Assembly (NCBI GenBank): GCA_045657185.1
Contig: JAZOSO010000013.1
Span: 1 to 10,074, forward strand
Reading direction: 5' to 3'
From: RGIG5270 sp045657185
GTDB taxonomy: Bacteria; Verrucomicrobiota; Lentisphaeria; Victivallales; Victivallaceae
Length of the DNA: 10,074 nucleotides
A program made the position numbers and the translations under genes. Shown here piece by piece: positions 1-7,115 of this stretch; the stretch's first letter is position 1, and every line of letters starts with the position of its first letter. The notes below the pieces were generated by a model. The model was not told where the DNA came from and ran no database searches. It saw only the letters and a program-made list of their open reading frames with translations.

Positions 1-52
1 GGAATTTTTTTGCAAAAAAATCCTCTCCGCCTCCCCAAAAAATCACCCTGAC
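1..52. other. Short AT-rich inverted repeat downstream of pgk at the window edge
   Basis: The stretch after the pgk stop codon contains a near-palindrome at 1-23, with a T7 run and an A7 run around a GC centre, flanked by GGAA and TCC. On the pgk strand it could fold as an A/U stem, but it is not followed by a clear U tract inside the window. It may be part of a terminator for pgk that is cut off by the edge. No gene is visible here. Confidence 0.3.
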
Positions 53-1312
53 TTATTTATCAGCGAGAGCTGCGACGCCGGGGAGTTCTTTACCTTCGAG
101 GAATTCGAGGGAAGCACCGCCGCCGGTAGAAATGTGGCTCATTTCGGCAGCTTTGCCGCTCTTTTTGACAGCGGAAACGGAGTCACCGCCGCCGATGATA
201 GAGATACCGCCGTTGGCTTTGACTTCAGCTACTGCAGCGCAGACGCCGAAAGTACCTTTGTTGAATTTTTCCATTTCAAAGCAGCCCATGGGACCGTTCC
301 AAACGACAGTCTTGGCGTTTTTGATAGCATTGGAGTAAAGTTCAATGGTTTTGGGACCGATATCGAGGCCCATCCAGCCTTCGGGGATGTCGTTGCCGAC
401 GATCTGGGTATTGGCTTCGGGATCGAATTTGTCTGCTGCGACGTTGTCAACGGGGAGGAGGAATTCGACGCCGAGTTCTTTAGCTTTGGCGATCATTTCT
501 TTAGCATATTCGAGCTGATCGGCTTCGCAGAGAGAGTTGCCGACGTTGTGACCCATAGCTTTGAGGAAGGTGTAAGCCATACCGCCGCCGATGATGAGGG
601 TGTTGACTTTGGTCAGAAGGTTTTTGACAACAGCGAGTTTGTCAGAAACTTTGGCACCGCCGAGGATAGCGACGAAGGGACGGACGGGGTTTTCAACTGC
701 ACTGCCGAGGTATTCGAGTTCTTTTTCCATGAGGAAACCTGCGACAGAAACGGGGATATATTTGGTGATGACTGCGGTTGAAGCGTGGGCGCGGTGAGCG
801 GTACCGAAAGCATCGTTGCAGTAGATATCGCCGTAGGAAGCGAGTTTTTCGGCGAGTTTTTTCTGTTCATCTTTGAGAGCAGCTTTGCGAGCTTTGAAAT
901 CTTCGTCGGATTCGCCGTCTTTCTGCTTGCATTTAGCCTGTTCTTCTTTGTGATAGCGGGTATTTTCGAGCATGACGATGTCGCCGTCTTTCATAGCTGC
1001 GACCTGAGCGTCAGCATTGGCGCAGTCGTCAACGAAAACGATATCTTTGCCGAGGAGTTTGCCGAGGTAGTCAGCGACGATTTTCATAGTGGTATCGCCG
1101 GTGATGCCTTTTTCATCGGGACGGCCCATGTGGCTCATAAGGATGAGTTTGCCGCCGTTTTCGAGATCGTATTTGATTGAGGGGAGTGCGCCCTGGATAC
1201 GGGTATCGTCGCCGATAACGCCGTTTTTGACGGGAACGTTGAAGTCAACACGCATGACAACTTTTTTGCCTGCGAGTTCGATGTCTTTCAAAGTTTTTTT
1301 GTTGATAGCCAT
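53..1312 (-). CDS. pgk: Phosphoglycerate kinase
   Basis: Cytosolic glycolytic enzyme that transfers the acyl phosphate of 1,3-bisphosphoglycerate to ADP, giving ATP and 3-phosphoglycerate. The 419-residue product shows the family landmarks in order: RVDFNVP (21-27), SHMGRP (60-65), NDAFGTAHRAHAS (166-178), GGAKVSDK (218-225), GGGMAYTFL (242-250), WNGPMG (338-343), GGGDS (374-378) and the C-terminal HISTGGGASLEFLEG. It is complete. The start is supported by an AGGA ribosome-binding site about 9 nt upstream. A charged Lys/Glu/Asp-rich insertion near residues 125-152, before NDAFG, makes it longer than the usual bacterial enzyme of about 390-400 residues. It lies 99 bp downstream of gap on the same strand with a terminator hairpin between them. 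Codons are biased to AAC, GAC, TTC and ATC, as expected for high expression. The identification is secure. Confidence 0.98.
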   Translation of the reverse strand: MAINKKTLKDIELAGKKVVMRVDFNVPVKNGVIGDDTRIQGALPSIKYDLENGGKLILMSHMGRPDEKGITGDTTMKIVADYLGKLLGKDIVFVDDCANADAQVAAMKDGDIVMLENTRYHKEEQAKCKQKDGESDEDFKARKAALKDEQKKLAEKLASYGDIYCNDAFGTAHRAHASTAVITKYIPVSVAGFLMEKELEYLGSAVENPVRPFVAILGGAKVSDKLAVVKNLLTKVNTLIIGGGMAYTFLKAMGHNVGNSLCEADQLEYAKEMIAKAKELGVEFLLPVDNVAADKFDPEANTQIVGNDIPEGWMGLDIGPKTIELYSNAIKNAKTVVWNGPMGCFEMEKFNKGTFGVCAAVAEVKANGGISIIGGGDSVSAVKKSGKAAEMSHISTGGGASLEFLEGKELPGVAALADK

Positions 1313-1345
1313 GTTTTTAATTCCTGTGTAAAGATAATTAAACTG

Positions 1346-1382
1346 AAAAAGCCCGAAATCATATCAAATATGACTCCGGGCT
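1346..1382 (-). terminator. Intrinsic terminator between gap and pgk
   Basis: Read on the minus strand just after gap, AGCCCGGAGTCATAT pairs with ATATGATTTCGGGCT around a TTG loop. This gives 15 consecutive pairs including two G-U pairs, and the stem runs directly into a T tract. This is a textbook Rho-independent terminator. It should lower pgk expression relative to gap unless pgk has its own promoter. The remaining space before pgk (1313-1345) is short; a TTGATA inside the stem (1362-1367) with TTTAAT at 1337-1342 has a 19-bp spacer and is only a weak candidate. Confidence 0.88.
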
Positions 1383-1411
1383 TCGCTTTGAATCAAATCA
1401 AAAATCTGATA

Positions 1412-2410
1412 TTACTTGGCGATGACACGGGCCATTTCCAAGACTTTGTTGGAGTAACCCCATTCATTGTCATACCATGAGCAGACTTTGACGAAAGTGC
1501 CGTCAAGCTGGATACCTGCTTTTGCGTCGAAGATAGAGGTACGGGCATCGTCGCGGAAGTCAGTTGAAACAACAGCTTCGTCAGTGTAGCCGAGGATACC
1601 TTTGAGTTCGCCGTCAGCAGCTTCTTTCATAGCAGCGCAGATCTGATCGTAGGTGCATTCGGTGTTGAGTTCGACAGTGAGGTCAACAAAAGAGACGTCA
1701 CTGGTGGGAACGCGGACAGACATACCGGTAAGTTTGCCGTTGAGTTCGGGAAGAACTTTACCGACAGCTTTAGCAGCACCGGTTGAAGAGGGGATCATGT
1801 TTTCGAGAATACCGCGACCGCCGCGCCAATCTTTCTTGGAGGGACCGTCAACAGTTTTCTGAGTAGCGGTAGCAGCGTGGATGGTGGTCATCAAGCCGCG
1901 TTTGATACCGAATTTGTCGTTGAGAACTTTGCTGATGGGAGCAAGGCAGTTGGTGGTGCAGGAAGCGTTGGAGATGATGTCCTGACCTGCATAGGTTTTG
2001 TCGTTAACACCATAGACGAACATGGGAGTTGCGTCTTTGGAGGGAGCAGACATGATGACTTTTTTGGCACCGGCTTCGATGTGTTTGCGAGCTTTGGCGT
2101 CTTCGAGGAAGAGACCGGTTGATTCGACAACGATATCAGCACCGACTTCGTTCCATTTGAGGTTTGCGGGATCCATTTCAGCGGTCAAACGGATTTTTTT
2201 GCCATCGACGATGAGGTTGTTGCCTTCAACAGCGATGTCATGTTTGAAAATGCCGTGGACTGAGTCATACTTGAGCATGTAAGCGAGATAGTCGGGGTCG
2301 AGCAAGTCGTTGATTCCGACGACTTCGATGTCATTGCTGAAGTTTTCGACGGCGGCGCGGAAGACCATACGGCCGATACGACCGAAACCATTGATACCAA
2401 CTTTAATCAT
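1412..2410 (-). CDS. gap: Glyceraldehyde-3-phosphate dehydrogenase, type I
   Basis: Cytosolic glycolytic enzyme that oxidises and phosphorylates glyceraldehyde 3-phosphate to 1,3-bisphosphoglycerate with NAD+. The 332-residue length is normal for the family. Visible landmarks are the Rossmann start GINGFGRIGR (6-15), the catalytic SNASCTTNC with Cys151, the general base His178 in TTIHAATATQ, KKDWRGGRG (192-200), and the C-terminal WYDNEWGYSNKV. The acidic Asp35 after the second beta strand (INDLLD) fits NAD preference. An AAAGGA ribosome-binding site lies about 9 nt before the ATG. It is transcribed toward pgk, its pathway neighbour that uses its product, from the promoter at 2475-2502, and ends at a strong hairpin. 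Codon use is that of a highly expressed gene. There is no sign of truncation. Confidence 0.98.
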   Translation of the reverse strand: MIKVGINGFGRIGRMVFRAAVENFSNDIEVVGINDLLDPDYLAYMLKYDSVHGIFKHDIAVEGNNLIVDGKKIRLTAEMDPANLKWNEVGADIVVESTGLFLEDAKARKHIEAGAKKVIMSAPSKDATPMFVYGVNDKTYAGQDIISNASCTTNCLAPISKVLNDKFGIKRGLMTTIHAATATQKTVDGPSKKDWRGGRGILENMIPSSTGAAKAVGKVLPELNGKLTGMSVRVPTSDVSFVDLTVELNTECTYDQICAAMKEAADGELKGILGYTDEAVVSTDFRDDARTSIFDAKAGIQLDGTFVKVCSWYDNEWGYSNKVLEMARVIAK

Positions 2411-2474
2411 TTTAATGATTCCTTTTGTTGTTATTGTTAATAAAGGGTGAAAATTTCTCGTAATACCGTTCCAT

Positions 2475-2502
2475 AATATAGCATAATATTCTGAAAAGTC
2501 AA
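2475..2502 (-). promoter_or_regulatory. Sigma70-type promoter of gap with extended -10
   Basis: On the minus strand, a TTGACT -35 box (2497-2502) is separated by 16 bp from a TATATT -10 box (2475-2480). The -10 box is preceded by TGC, which gives an extended -10. The predicted start near 2468 leaves a leader of about 58 nt before the gap ATG. Confidence 0.75.
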
Positions 2503-2512
2503 AAGTTACGAT

Positions 2513-2553
2513 AAAAAAATATCAAACATTTTCATATTTTTTTGTTTTGATAT
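2513..2553 (-). terminator. Weak AT-rich terminator candidate after the RTX gene
   Basis: About 40 bp after the stop of the large gene on the minus strand, ATATCAAA (rc of 2546-2553) can pair with TTTGATAT (rc of 2519-2526) across a 19-nt loop, followed by a run of seven U. The stem is all A/U except for one G-C pair and the loop is long, so termination here would be weak. It lies just upstream of the gap promoter. Confidence 0.35.
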
Positions 2554-2592
2554 CCTGTAAAGCAAAGTATGACCTCAAAACATATATGCAAA

Positions 2593-5500
2593 TCAATATT
2601 CACCGGGAATAACTTCTATACCGCAGCTTTCAAGTCTGCTGATAAAATCATCTGACACATAAGGGCTTACAATAAATACTCTGCCGCTGCCTGAAATATT
2701 TTCAATATCCGCAAAAGCGTAGTCGCTGAAAATCTTCAAAGTACCGTCGATAATCAGAGTATCATTTCCTGCTCCGCAATCCAATACGCCCATAAATTCC
2801 GCCATTGAACCTGCTTCCAGTTTAAAAGTATCATCGCCGTCACCCATTAAAATATTGCCGCCCTGCATGTTGTATGAATCATCAACACAGCTCATCAAAC
2901 ATATCGTGCCGCCTTTTTTGAGAGTTATTTCATCATTACCGCCGCCGGTGATGATTTCAAAACTTTCCATGCAGCCCCAATCATCTTCATCTCCGTTTTC
3001 AGTAACCGCAGATTTGCCTGAAATAATGATTTTATCCGCACCTGAACCGAATGTTATCCGTGAAATACCGCCGTTTTCATCAATGCGGTCAAACCAGTTG
3101 TCATAATTATTGTCACCGTCGCTGAAATAACTTTCAGTGCTTAAAAAGCCGCCGTTTTTGATTTCAACAGTATTGCCGCCGCTGCCGAAATCTATCGACG
3201 TTCCTTCAAACTCACCATCGTCGATAATAACATGATTGCTTCCGTCGCCGAAAATGATTTTTCCTGCATTACCGAATACAAAATCATGCTCGCCTTTGTA
3301 ATAACTGTGAGTTCCGGGTTCGATTTCACCGGATTTGCAAATCACGGTATTGTTGCCGTCTCCGAAAATAATGTTATCTGCATAAAGACCTCCGGCTTCA
3401 GCATATACTTCCAGACGGTTATTGCCGCTGCCGAAATTGATATTGCCGTTTACCATGACTCCCGCAGCTGCATAAGTGCTGCCGTTTGCGGGAATTATCA
3501 GAGTATCGTTGCCGCCTTTGAAATCCATTGAACTTTCAAAATATGACCATGTATTGACATTGGCGTATGCACTGTCATTGCCGTTGGTCAATTCAAGCGG
3601 AGAAGTAAATGCAGCTGCAAGCACCTTGTCAAATGCTTCATCTGAATAATCTTTATATGCTGAACCGAATTTTTTCGTACCGAAATATTGAATTTTGTCT
3701 TCAGGAATTTCAACACTTTCAAAAACTTTCTGTGATGTAAAATCATCATATACGCCGATATGGGCTGAGCCTTCTTTGCCTCCGTAATATATTTCAACGG
3801 CAAAATTACCATTCAATGTGACTGAATTTGCACCGACAAAATAAGTTCTGCCGCTGATTTTTACATCATTTTCAGCTGCTTCAAAGTAAAGTTTTACCGT
3901 TCCTCCTGCAAGCTGTGCAACGGTGTCATTGCCGAAATCTCCGCCGAAAAAGAATTTATCATTTCCACCGCCGCCGTGCAGAGTGTCATTTCCCGCACCA
4001 CCTGCAATCACATCGTCATTTGCACCGCCGATGATTTGATCATTGCCCTTATCGCCGAAGATGGTATTTTTGCCGTTTCCGGCCCAGATAATATCATTGC
4101 CGTCACCGCCGTGAATAGTTGTGCCGTTTCCGATATATTCATAACGATTGCTTGTAAAGTCAATTATATCATCTCCTGCACCTGCACGGATTTCATCAAT
4201 TTTTTGCAGTCTTGCCTGCTCGCCGAATGCGGAATAAATATCATCGACAAAAAGTGCATCTCCGTTTTTATCATCGGTCAATACAAGGATATTGGCATCG
4301 TTTGAACCTTTAAAAATGTTATTGATTCTGTTTTTTCCTGCAAGATTTACCTGTTTGATATTTGCAATTCTCTGATGCTCGGCGTTGTAAAAAATGCTCC
4401 ATTTTGTATTGCTTTCTGCAAAAAATACATCCGTATTGCCGTCTGCATCCGAAACAAGAATACGGTCTGAAGTATCTTTGGTACTGACAATATCTTTGCC
4501 CCGCAAAGGAGTATTGCCGTCTGCTGATATCTGCCATTGATAAGTCCCCTCAGGTAATCCGTAAGTGTCAATGCTTTTGTCAGAAGTTTCAATACGCAGG
4601 AATGATTTGAATTTATCTGTTGAATAATCAACTGCAAAATTCTCTCCTGCAAGTTTCTTAAAAGTTACTCCGTCTTTGTCTCCCGAATAAAGTTCCGTTT
4701 CTTCAGCAGAAAATCCGTCATAATTCACTTTTATTCCGCCGAATGTCTCTTTTACAATATTATGGTCATCATCATAATAAGTAAATATCAGATTGCCGCT
4801 TTCGTCAACTGAAAAATTGCACATGTCACCGCCGTAATATTGTGACTCAAATTCAAAGCTGTGTTCTCTGATTGAACCGTCTTCAGCAAATTCATGCACG
4901 ATGGCATATTTGGTATGGCTCCGTTCTTCCCGATTTTCACTTTCATCCTCAATGACGAAAGTTATACAGTTGCCGAACCGTGTTTTGAATATTTCTTCGG
5001 CATCATATACCATATCGGGAGTGCCGTTGAAAATAAGCTGTTCTTTTTGAGTGATTTTATTATTTTTTCTGTCAAAGAAAAAGTATTTGACCTTGATTGA
5101 ACCTGTTTCACCGGCTTCAAGCAAATCCATCGGCTCACCTGTGGTGTTTTCAGCATAAACATTGAAAAACATATCGTCAAAAAGCAGATGTTCCCCGTAA
5201 CACACATCATATTTCAGAATTTGAGAATGATTATCAATATTAAATACGCCGTCTTCGGTCAGATAATAATATTTTGAAACACCGTAAACATCGCTTGCGG
5301 CAGTCAAGACTTTTATAACACTGTCTGTTTTTGTATCATATTTATAAATATTTTTGACGTAAGGACCTTCCTGAGTAAAAAGATAATCGTTGCTCGTCAT
5401 GTAGCCCGATACATCAAATTCCTCTTCGATGAACAATTTATAAATCCATTTGCCGTTTTCATACTCATAAATGCCCGACCGTGTAACCATACAATTTGAT

Positions 5501-6195
5501 GTTGCTTCAGGATCAGGGTCAATACTGTCCGCAGAACACATAAAACCGTATTTTTTTGCAACATTCCATATTGCTTCAGATTCAGCATTATTATCACCCC
5601 AGATAACAGCAGGACTGCAAATTATAAACTTCGCCTTGTCGCCGTCAGTTGAAATTTTTCCCGCTGAGGCACGGGGGTAGTAATCTCCGTTAAATTCTCC
5701 TATGCAGTCGCCGCATTCAAAAACTGTATGCTCTGCAGAAGAATCGTTGTATCCCACGTTTTCAATCATATCATCCCAATAATCAAAACAACTGTTGATA
5801 TATGCTTTGGAACTTACAGTAATGACATTATCTTTGCTGTCAAGCGCTTCAACTTCCCACAAATATTCTCCTGCAATGAGATTGACTTCATCCTCAAATG
5901 TACTGACAACATTGGAATATACCACGTCTCCTGACTTCATATCATAAATATTTATGCGGAAACTTGCGGCGTTTTCACTGCCGTCATCAAGATGTTCCTG
6001 AATGAGTTCATACTTTGCCAAAGCTCTGTAATACTCCTCTATATCCCACTCATCATCATCTTCATAATAATAATCATTGATATTGGGTTTGCCGAAATTG
6101 CATATCAGAGCATTACTGCTCCATTGAAAACGGTAATTTCCATTTCCGTCGGTAAAATAAACTTCCGCCAAAGATAACATGTTTTGTGTTTTCAT
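2593..6195 (-). CDS. Large acidic RTX (hemolysin-type calcium-binding repeat) protein, probably secreted or surface-located
   Basis: A 1200-residue protein of unknown exact function. Residues 75-135 and about 545-560 have beta-sandwich-like features (GEYLWEVEALDS, GTYQWQIS). Residues about 236-490 repeat a loose pattern of aromatic beta strands such as YKYDTKTDSVIKVL and may form a beta-propeller-like domain. Residues 588-690 form a conserved-looking pre-RTX module (DANILVLTDD, GDALFVDDIY, EIRAGAGDD). Six consecutive nonapeptides of the GGxGxDxxx type fill 696-749, and more widely spaced F/GxGxN repeats run from 892 to 1145. RTX proteins of this kind bind calcium outside the cell and are usually exported by type I secretion through an uncleaved C-terminus; no N-terminal signal peptide is seen, but no transporter gene is present in this window. 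An AGAGG site sits only 4 nt before the ATG; the next Met (residue 6) would be 19 nt away, so the first start is preferred. The protein is rich in Asp, Glu and Tyr and has about 16 cysteines, unusual for the class. No catalytic motif was recognised. Confidence 0.93.
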   Translation of the reverse strand: MKTQNMLSLAEVYFTDGNGNYRFQWSSNALICNFGKPNINDYYYEDDDEWDIEEYYRALAKYELIQEHLDDGSENAASFRINIYDMKSGDVVYSNVVSTFEDEVNLIAGEYLWEVEALDSKDNVITVSSKAYINSCFDYWDDMIENVGYNDSSAEHTVFECGDCIGEFNGDYYPRASAGKISTDGDKAKFIICSPAVIWGDNNAESEAIWNVAKKYGFMCSADSIDPDPEATSNCMVTRSGIYEYENGKWIYKLFIEEEFDVSGYMTSNDYLFTQEGPYVKNIYKYDTKTDSVIKVLTAASDVYGVSKYYYLTEDGVFNIDNHSQILKYDVCYGEHLLFDDMFFNVYAENTTGEPMDLLEAGETGSIKVKYFFFDRKNNKITQKEQLIFNGTPDMVYDAEEIFKTRFGNCITFVIEDESENREERSHTKYAIVHEFAEDGSIREHSFEFESQYYGGDMCNFSVDESGNLIFTYYDDDHNIVKETFGGIKVNYDGFSAEETELYSGDKDGVTFKKLAGENFAVDYSTDKFKSFLRIETSDKSIDTYGLPEGTYQWQISADGNTPLRGKDIVSTKDTSDRILVSDADGNTDVFFAESNTKWSIFYNAEHQRIANIKQVNLAGKNRINNIFKGSNDANILVLTDDKNGDALFVDDIYSAFGEQARLQKIDEIRAGAGDDIIDFTSNRYEYIGNGTTIHGGDGNDIIWAGNGKNTIFGDKGNDQIIGGANDDVIAGGAGNDTLHGGGGNDKFFFGGDFGNDTVAQLAGGTVKLYFEAAENDVKISGRTYFVGANSVTLNGNFAVEIYYGGKEGSAHIGVYDDFTSQKVFESVEIPEDKIQYFGTKKFGSAYKDYSDEAFDKVLAAAFTSPLELTNGNDSAYANVNTWSYFESSMDFKGGNDTLIIPANGSTYAAAGVMVNGNINFGSGNNRLEVYAEAGGLYADNIIFGDGNNTVICKSGEIEPGTHSYYKGEHDFVFGNAGKIIFGDGSNHVIIDDGEFEGTSIDFGSGGNTVEIKNGGFLSTESYFSDGDNNYDNWFDRIDENGGISRITFGSGADKIIISGKSAVTENGDEDDWGCMESFEIITGGGNDEITLKKGGTICLMSCVDDSYNMQGGNILMGDGDDTFKLEAGSMAEFMGVLDCGAGNDTLIIDGTLKIFSDYAFADIENISGSGRVFIVSPYVSDDFISRLESCGIEVIPGEY
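2746..3513 (-). repeat. Coding repeat: nine long-period F-G-x-G-N/D repeats
   Basis: Within the large protein, the core FGSGNN / FGDGNN / FGSGGN / GGGND / GAGND recurs near residues 892, 921, 944, 982, 1003, 1049, 1083, 1117 and 1140, each followed by a short hydrophobic strand. Spacing is 21 to 46 residues, much longer than the nine of classical RTX units. The pattern suggests an irregular beta-helix or beta-roll whose turns keep the calcium-loop sequence. Confidence 0.75.
3916..4185 (-). repeat. Coding repeat: RTX nonapeptide block
   Basis: Residues 671-760 contain AGAGDDIID, then six tandem nonapeptides at 696-749 (GGDGNDIIW, AGNGKNTIF, GDKGNDQII, GGANDDVIA, GGAGNDTLH, GGGGNDKFF), then a last divergent unit GGDFGNDTV. 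The Gly/Asp/Asn loops are the calcium-binding turns of a parallel beta-roll. The second unit has Lys in place of an acidic or amide position, which may weaken one site. Confidence 0.92.
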
Positions 6196-6238
6196 AATGC
6201 CTCTTGAAAATATTCAGAAAATAAACAATTATGTCTTT

Positions 6239-6267
6239 AATATAGTATATGTCAGGGGTGGTGTCAA
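6239..6267 (-). promoter_or_regulatory. Near-consensus sigma70 promoter of the RTX gene
   Basis: On the minus strand a perfect TTGACA -35 box (6262-6267) is followed after exactly 17 bp by TATATT (6239-6244), one base from the consensus -10. The predicted start near 6232 gives a leader of about 36 nt. This is the strongest promoter visible in the window. Confidence 0.82.
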
Positions 6268-6322
6268 GCGATATTTTGTTTTTTGCTATCTTTATTTAAT
6301 AAATAGTTCTAAAAAGTTTGTA

Positions 6323-6352
6323 TTTTCATTTTTTTGTGTTATCTTTTATAAG
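6323..6352 (+). promoter_or_regulatory. Possible promoter of the rnc operon
   Basis: TATAAG (6347-6352) matches the -10 consensus in five of six bases, and TTTTCA (6323-6328) lies 18 bp upstream as a moderate -35. A start near 6359 would place the leader hairpin at 6363-6401 at the very 5' end of the mRNA. The surrounding sequence is very AT-rich, so chance matches are likely. Confidence 0.4.
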
Positions 6353-6362
6353 ATTCGGATAT

Positions 6363-6401
6363 TGCTGAAAAACTGATGGACGGTTCGTCTTTTTTTCAGC
6401 A
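6363..6401 (+). promoter_or_regulatory. Leader hairpin upstream of rnc
   Basis: TGCTGAAAAA (6363-6372) is exactly complementary to TTTTTCAGCA (6392-6401). Inside it GACG pairs with CGTC around a short loop, so the RNA can form about 15 pairs with an asymmetric internal loop. No T tract follows the outer stem, and no plus-strand gene lies upstream, so a terminator role is unlikely. RNase III of other bacteria cleaves a hairpin in its own leader, and this element could play that part; that is inference. Confidence 0.55.
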
Positions 6402-6428
6402 TTATCCGGCAGCAGAAAGGAATATTGT

Positions 6429-7115
6429 ATGCCGGATGATATTGAAAAATTAAAAAACATTCTTAATTATCACTTTAACGACCGTTCTTTGCTTAAAACT
6501 GCATTGACTCATCGTTCTTTTGCCGTTGAAACAGGACTTGATTATGACAATCAGCGGCTTGAGTTTCTCGGAGATGCGGTTCTGGAAATTATTCTGACGG
6601 AATATCTCTATCTTATTTATCCTAAAGAAGATGAAGGCAATATGACCAAAATGCGTTCTGCTCTTGTGCGGGAAGAATCTCTGGCGCAGTTTGCCCGCAA
6701 GCTCAATCTCGGAGACTTTATTTTTATGGGGCGCGGAGAAATGGAGAGCGGCGGCAATACCAGAAATTCAACACTTGCAGATTTGTTTGAAGCACTGCTC
6801 GGCGCATGGTATCTTGACGGCGGAATGGCTCCTGTCAAGCGTTTTGTGCTTGACCTTATTTATGAATTTTTCCCCGACCCTGCCTATTTGCTCAAAACTA
6901 TCAATCCCAAAGGACATTTGCAGGAGTATGCTCAAAAAAATCATGGCGGCACTCCAGTTTATACTGTTTTGCGCACTTACGGACCTGAACACAATCTGAC
7001 ATACGAAGTTGAAGTGAAACTTGACAACCGCACTGTTGTCGGAGTGGCGCAGAGCCGCAAAAATGCAGAAACTGCCGCCGCCGCAAAACTTCTCAAGGAG
7101 CTTGGCTTGTTATGA
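6429..7115 (+). CDS. rnc: Ribonuclease III
   Basis: Double-strand-specific endoribonuclease that processes rRNA precursors and structured mRNAs in the cytoplasm. The 228-residue length is typical. The endonuclease domain carries the family signature NQRLEFLGDAVL (41-52), with Glu45 and Asp49 matching the metal-binding pair of the family. The second acidic pair is Asp118 and Glu121 in LADLFEALLGAWYLDGG. A double-stranded RNA-binding domain follows at about 158-226, starting NPKGHLQEYAQ and ending with the KNAETAAAAKLL helix. All catalytic residues are present. An AAAGGA ribosome-binding site sits 7 nt before the ATG. It is the first gene of a four-gene set and overlaps the next by 4 bp. In many bacteria rnc sits with acpP or era; here it is followed by metabolic genes. 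Confidence 0.98.
   Translation: MPDDIEKLKNILNYHFNDRSLLKTALTHRSFAVETGLDYDNQRLEFLGDAVLEIILTEYLYLIYPKEDEGNMTKMRSALVREESLAQFARKLNLGDFIFMGRGEMESGGNTRNSTLADLFEALLGAWYLDGGMAPVKRFVLDLIYEFFPDPAYLLKTINPKGHLQEYAQKNHGGTPVYTVLRTYGPEHNLTYEVEVKLDNRTVVGVAQSRKNAETAAAAKLLKELGLL

Noticed and set aside
134..1180. Long open frames on the plus strand opposite pgk (134-781 and 785-1180)
   Set aside because: They mirror the biased codons of pgk, have low-complexity Phe/Asp/Gly-rich products, and no recognised motif. The minus-strand PGK is unmistakable.
3916..4185. Treating the RTX repeats as a DNA tandem repeat or CRISPR-like array
   Set aside because: The repetition is at protein level with a 27-base period and divergent codons, lies in frame inside a gene, and has no spacers.
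6293..6305. TATTTA-A-TAAATA inverted repeat in the divergent intergenic region as an operator
   Set aside because: Six-base arms in very AT-rich sequence are expected by chance, and it does not overlap either promoter box.
6378..6396. Short GACG stem followed by seven T in the rnc leader as an intrinsic terminator
   Set aside because: The stem is only four to five pairs, and the T run is better used in the outer hairpin stem. Attenuation cannot be excluded but is not supported.
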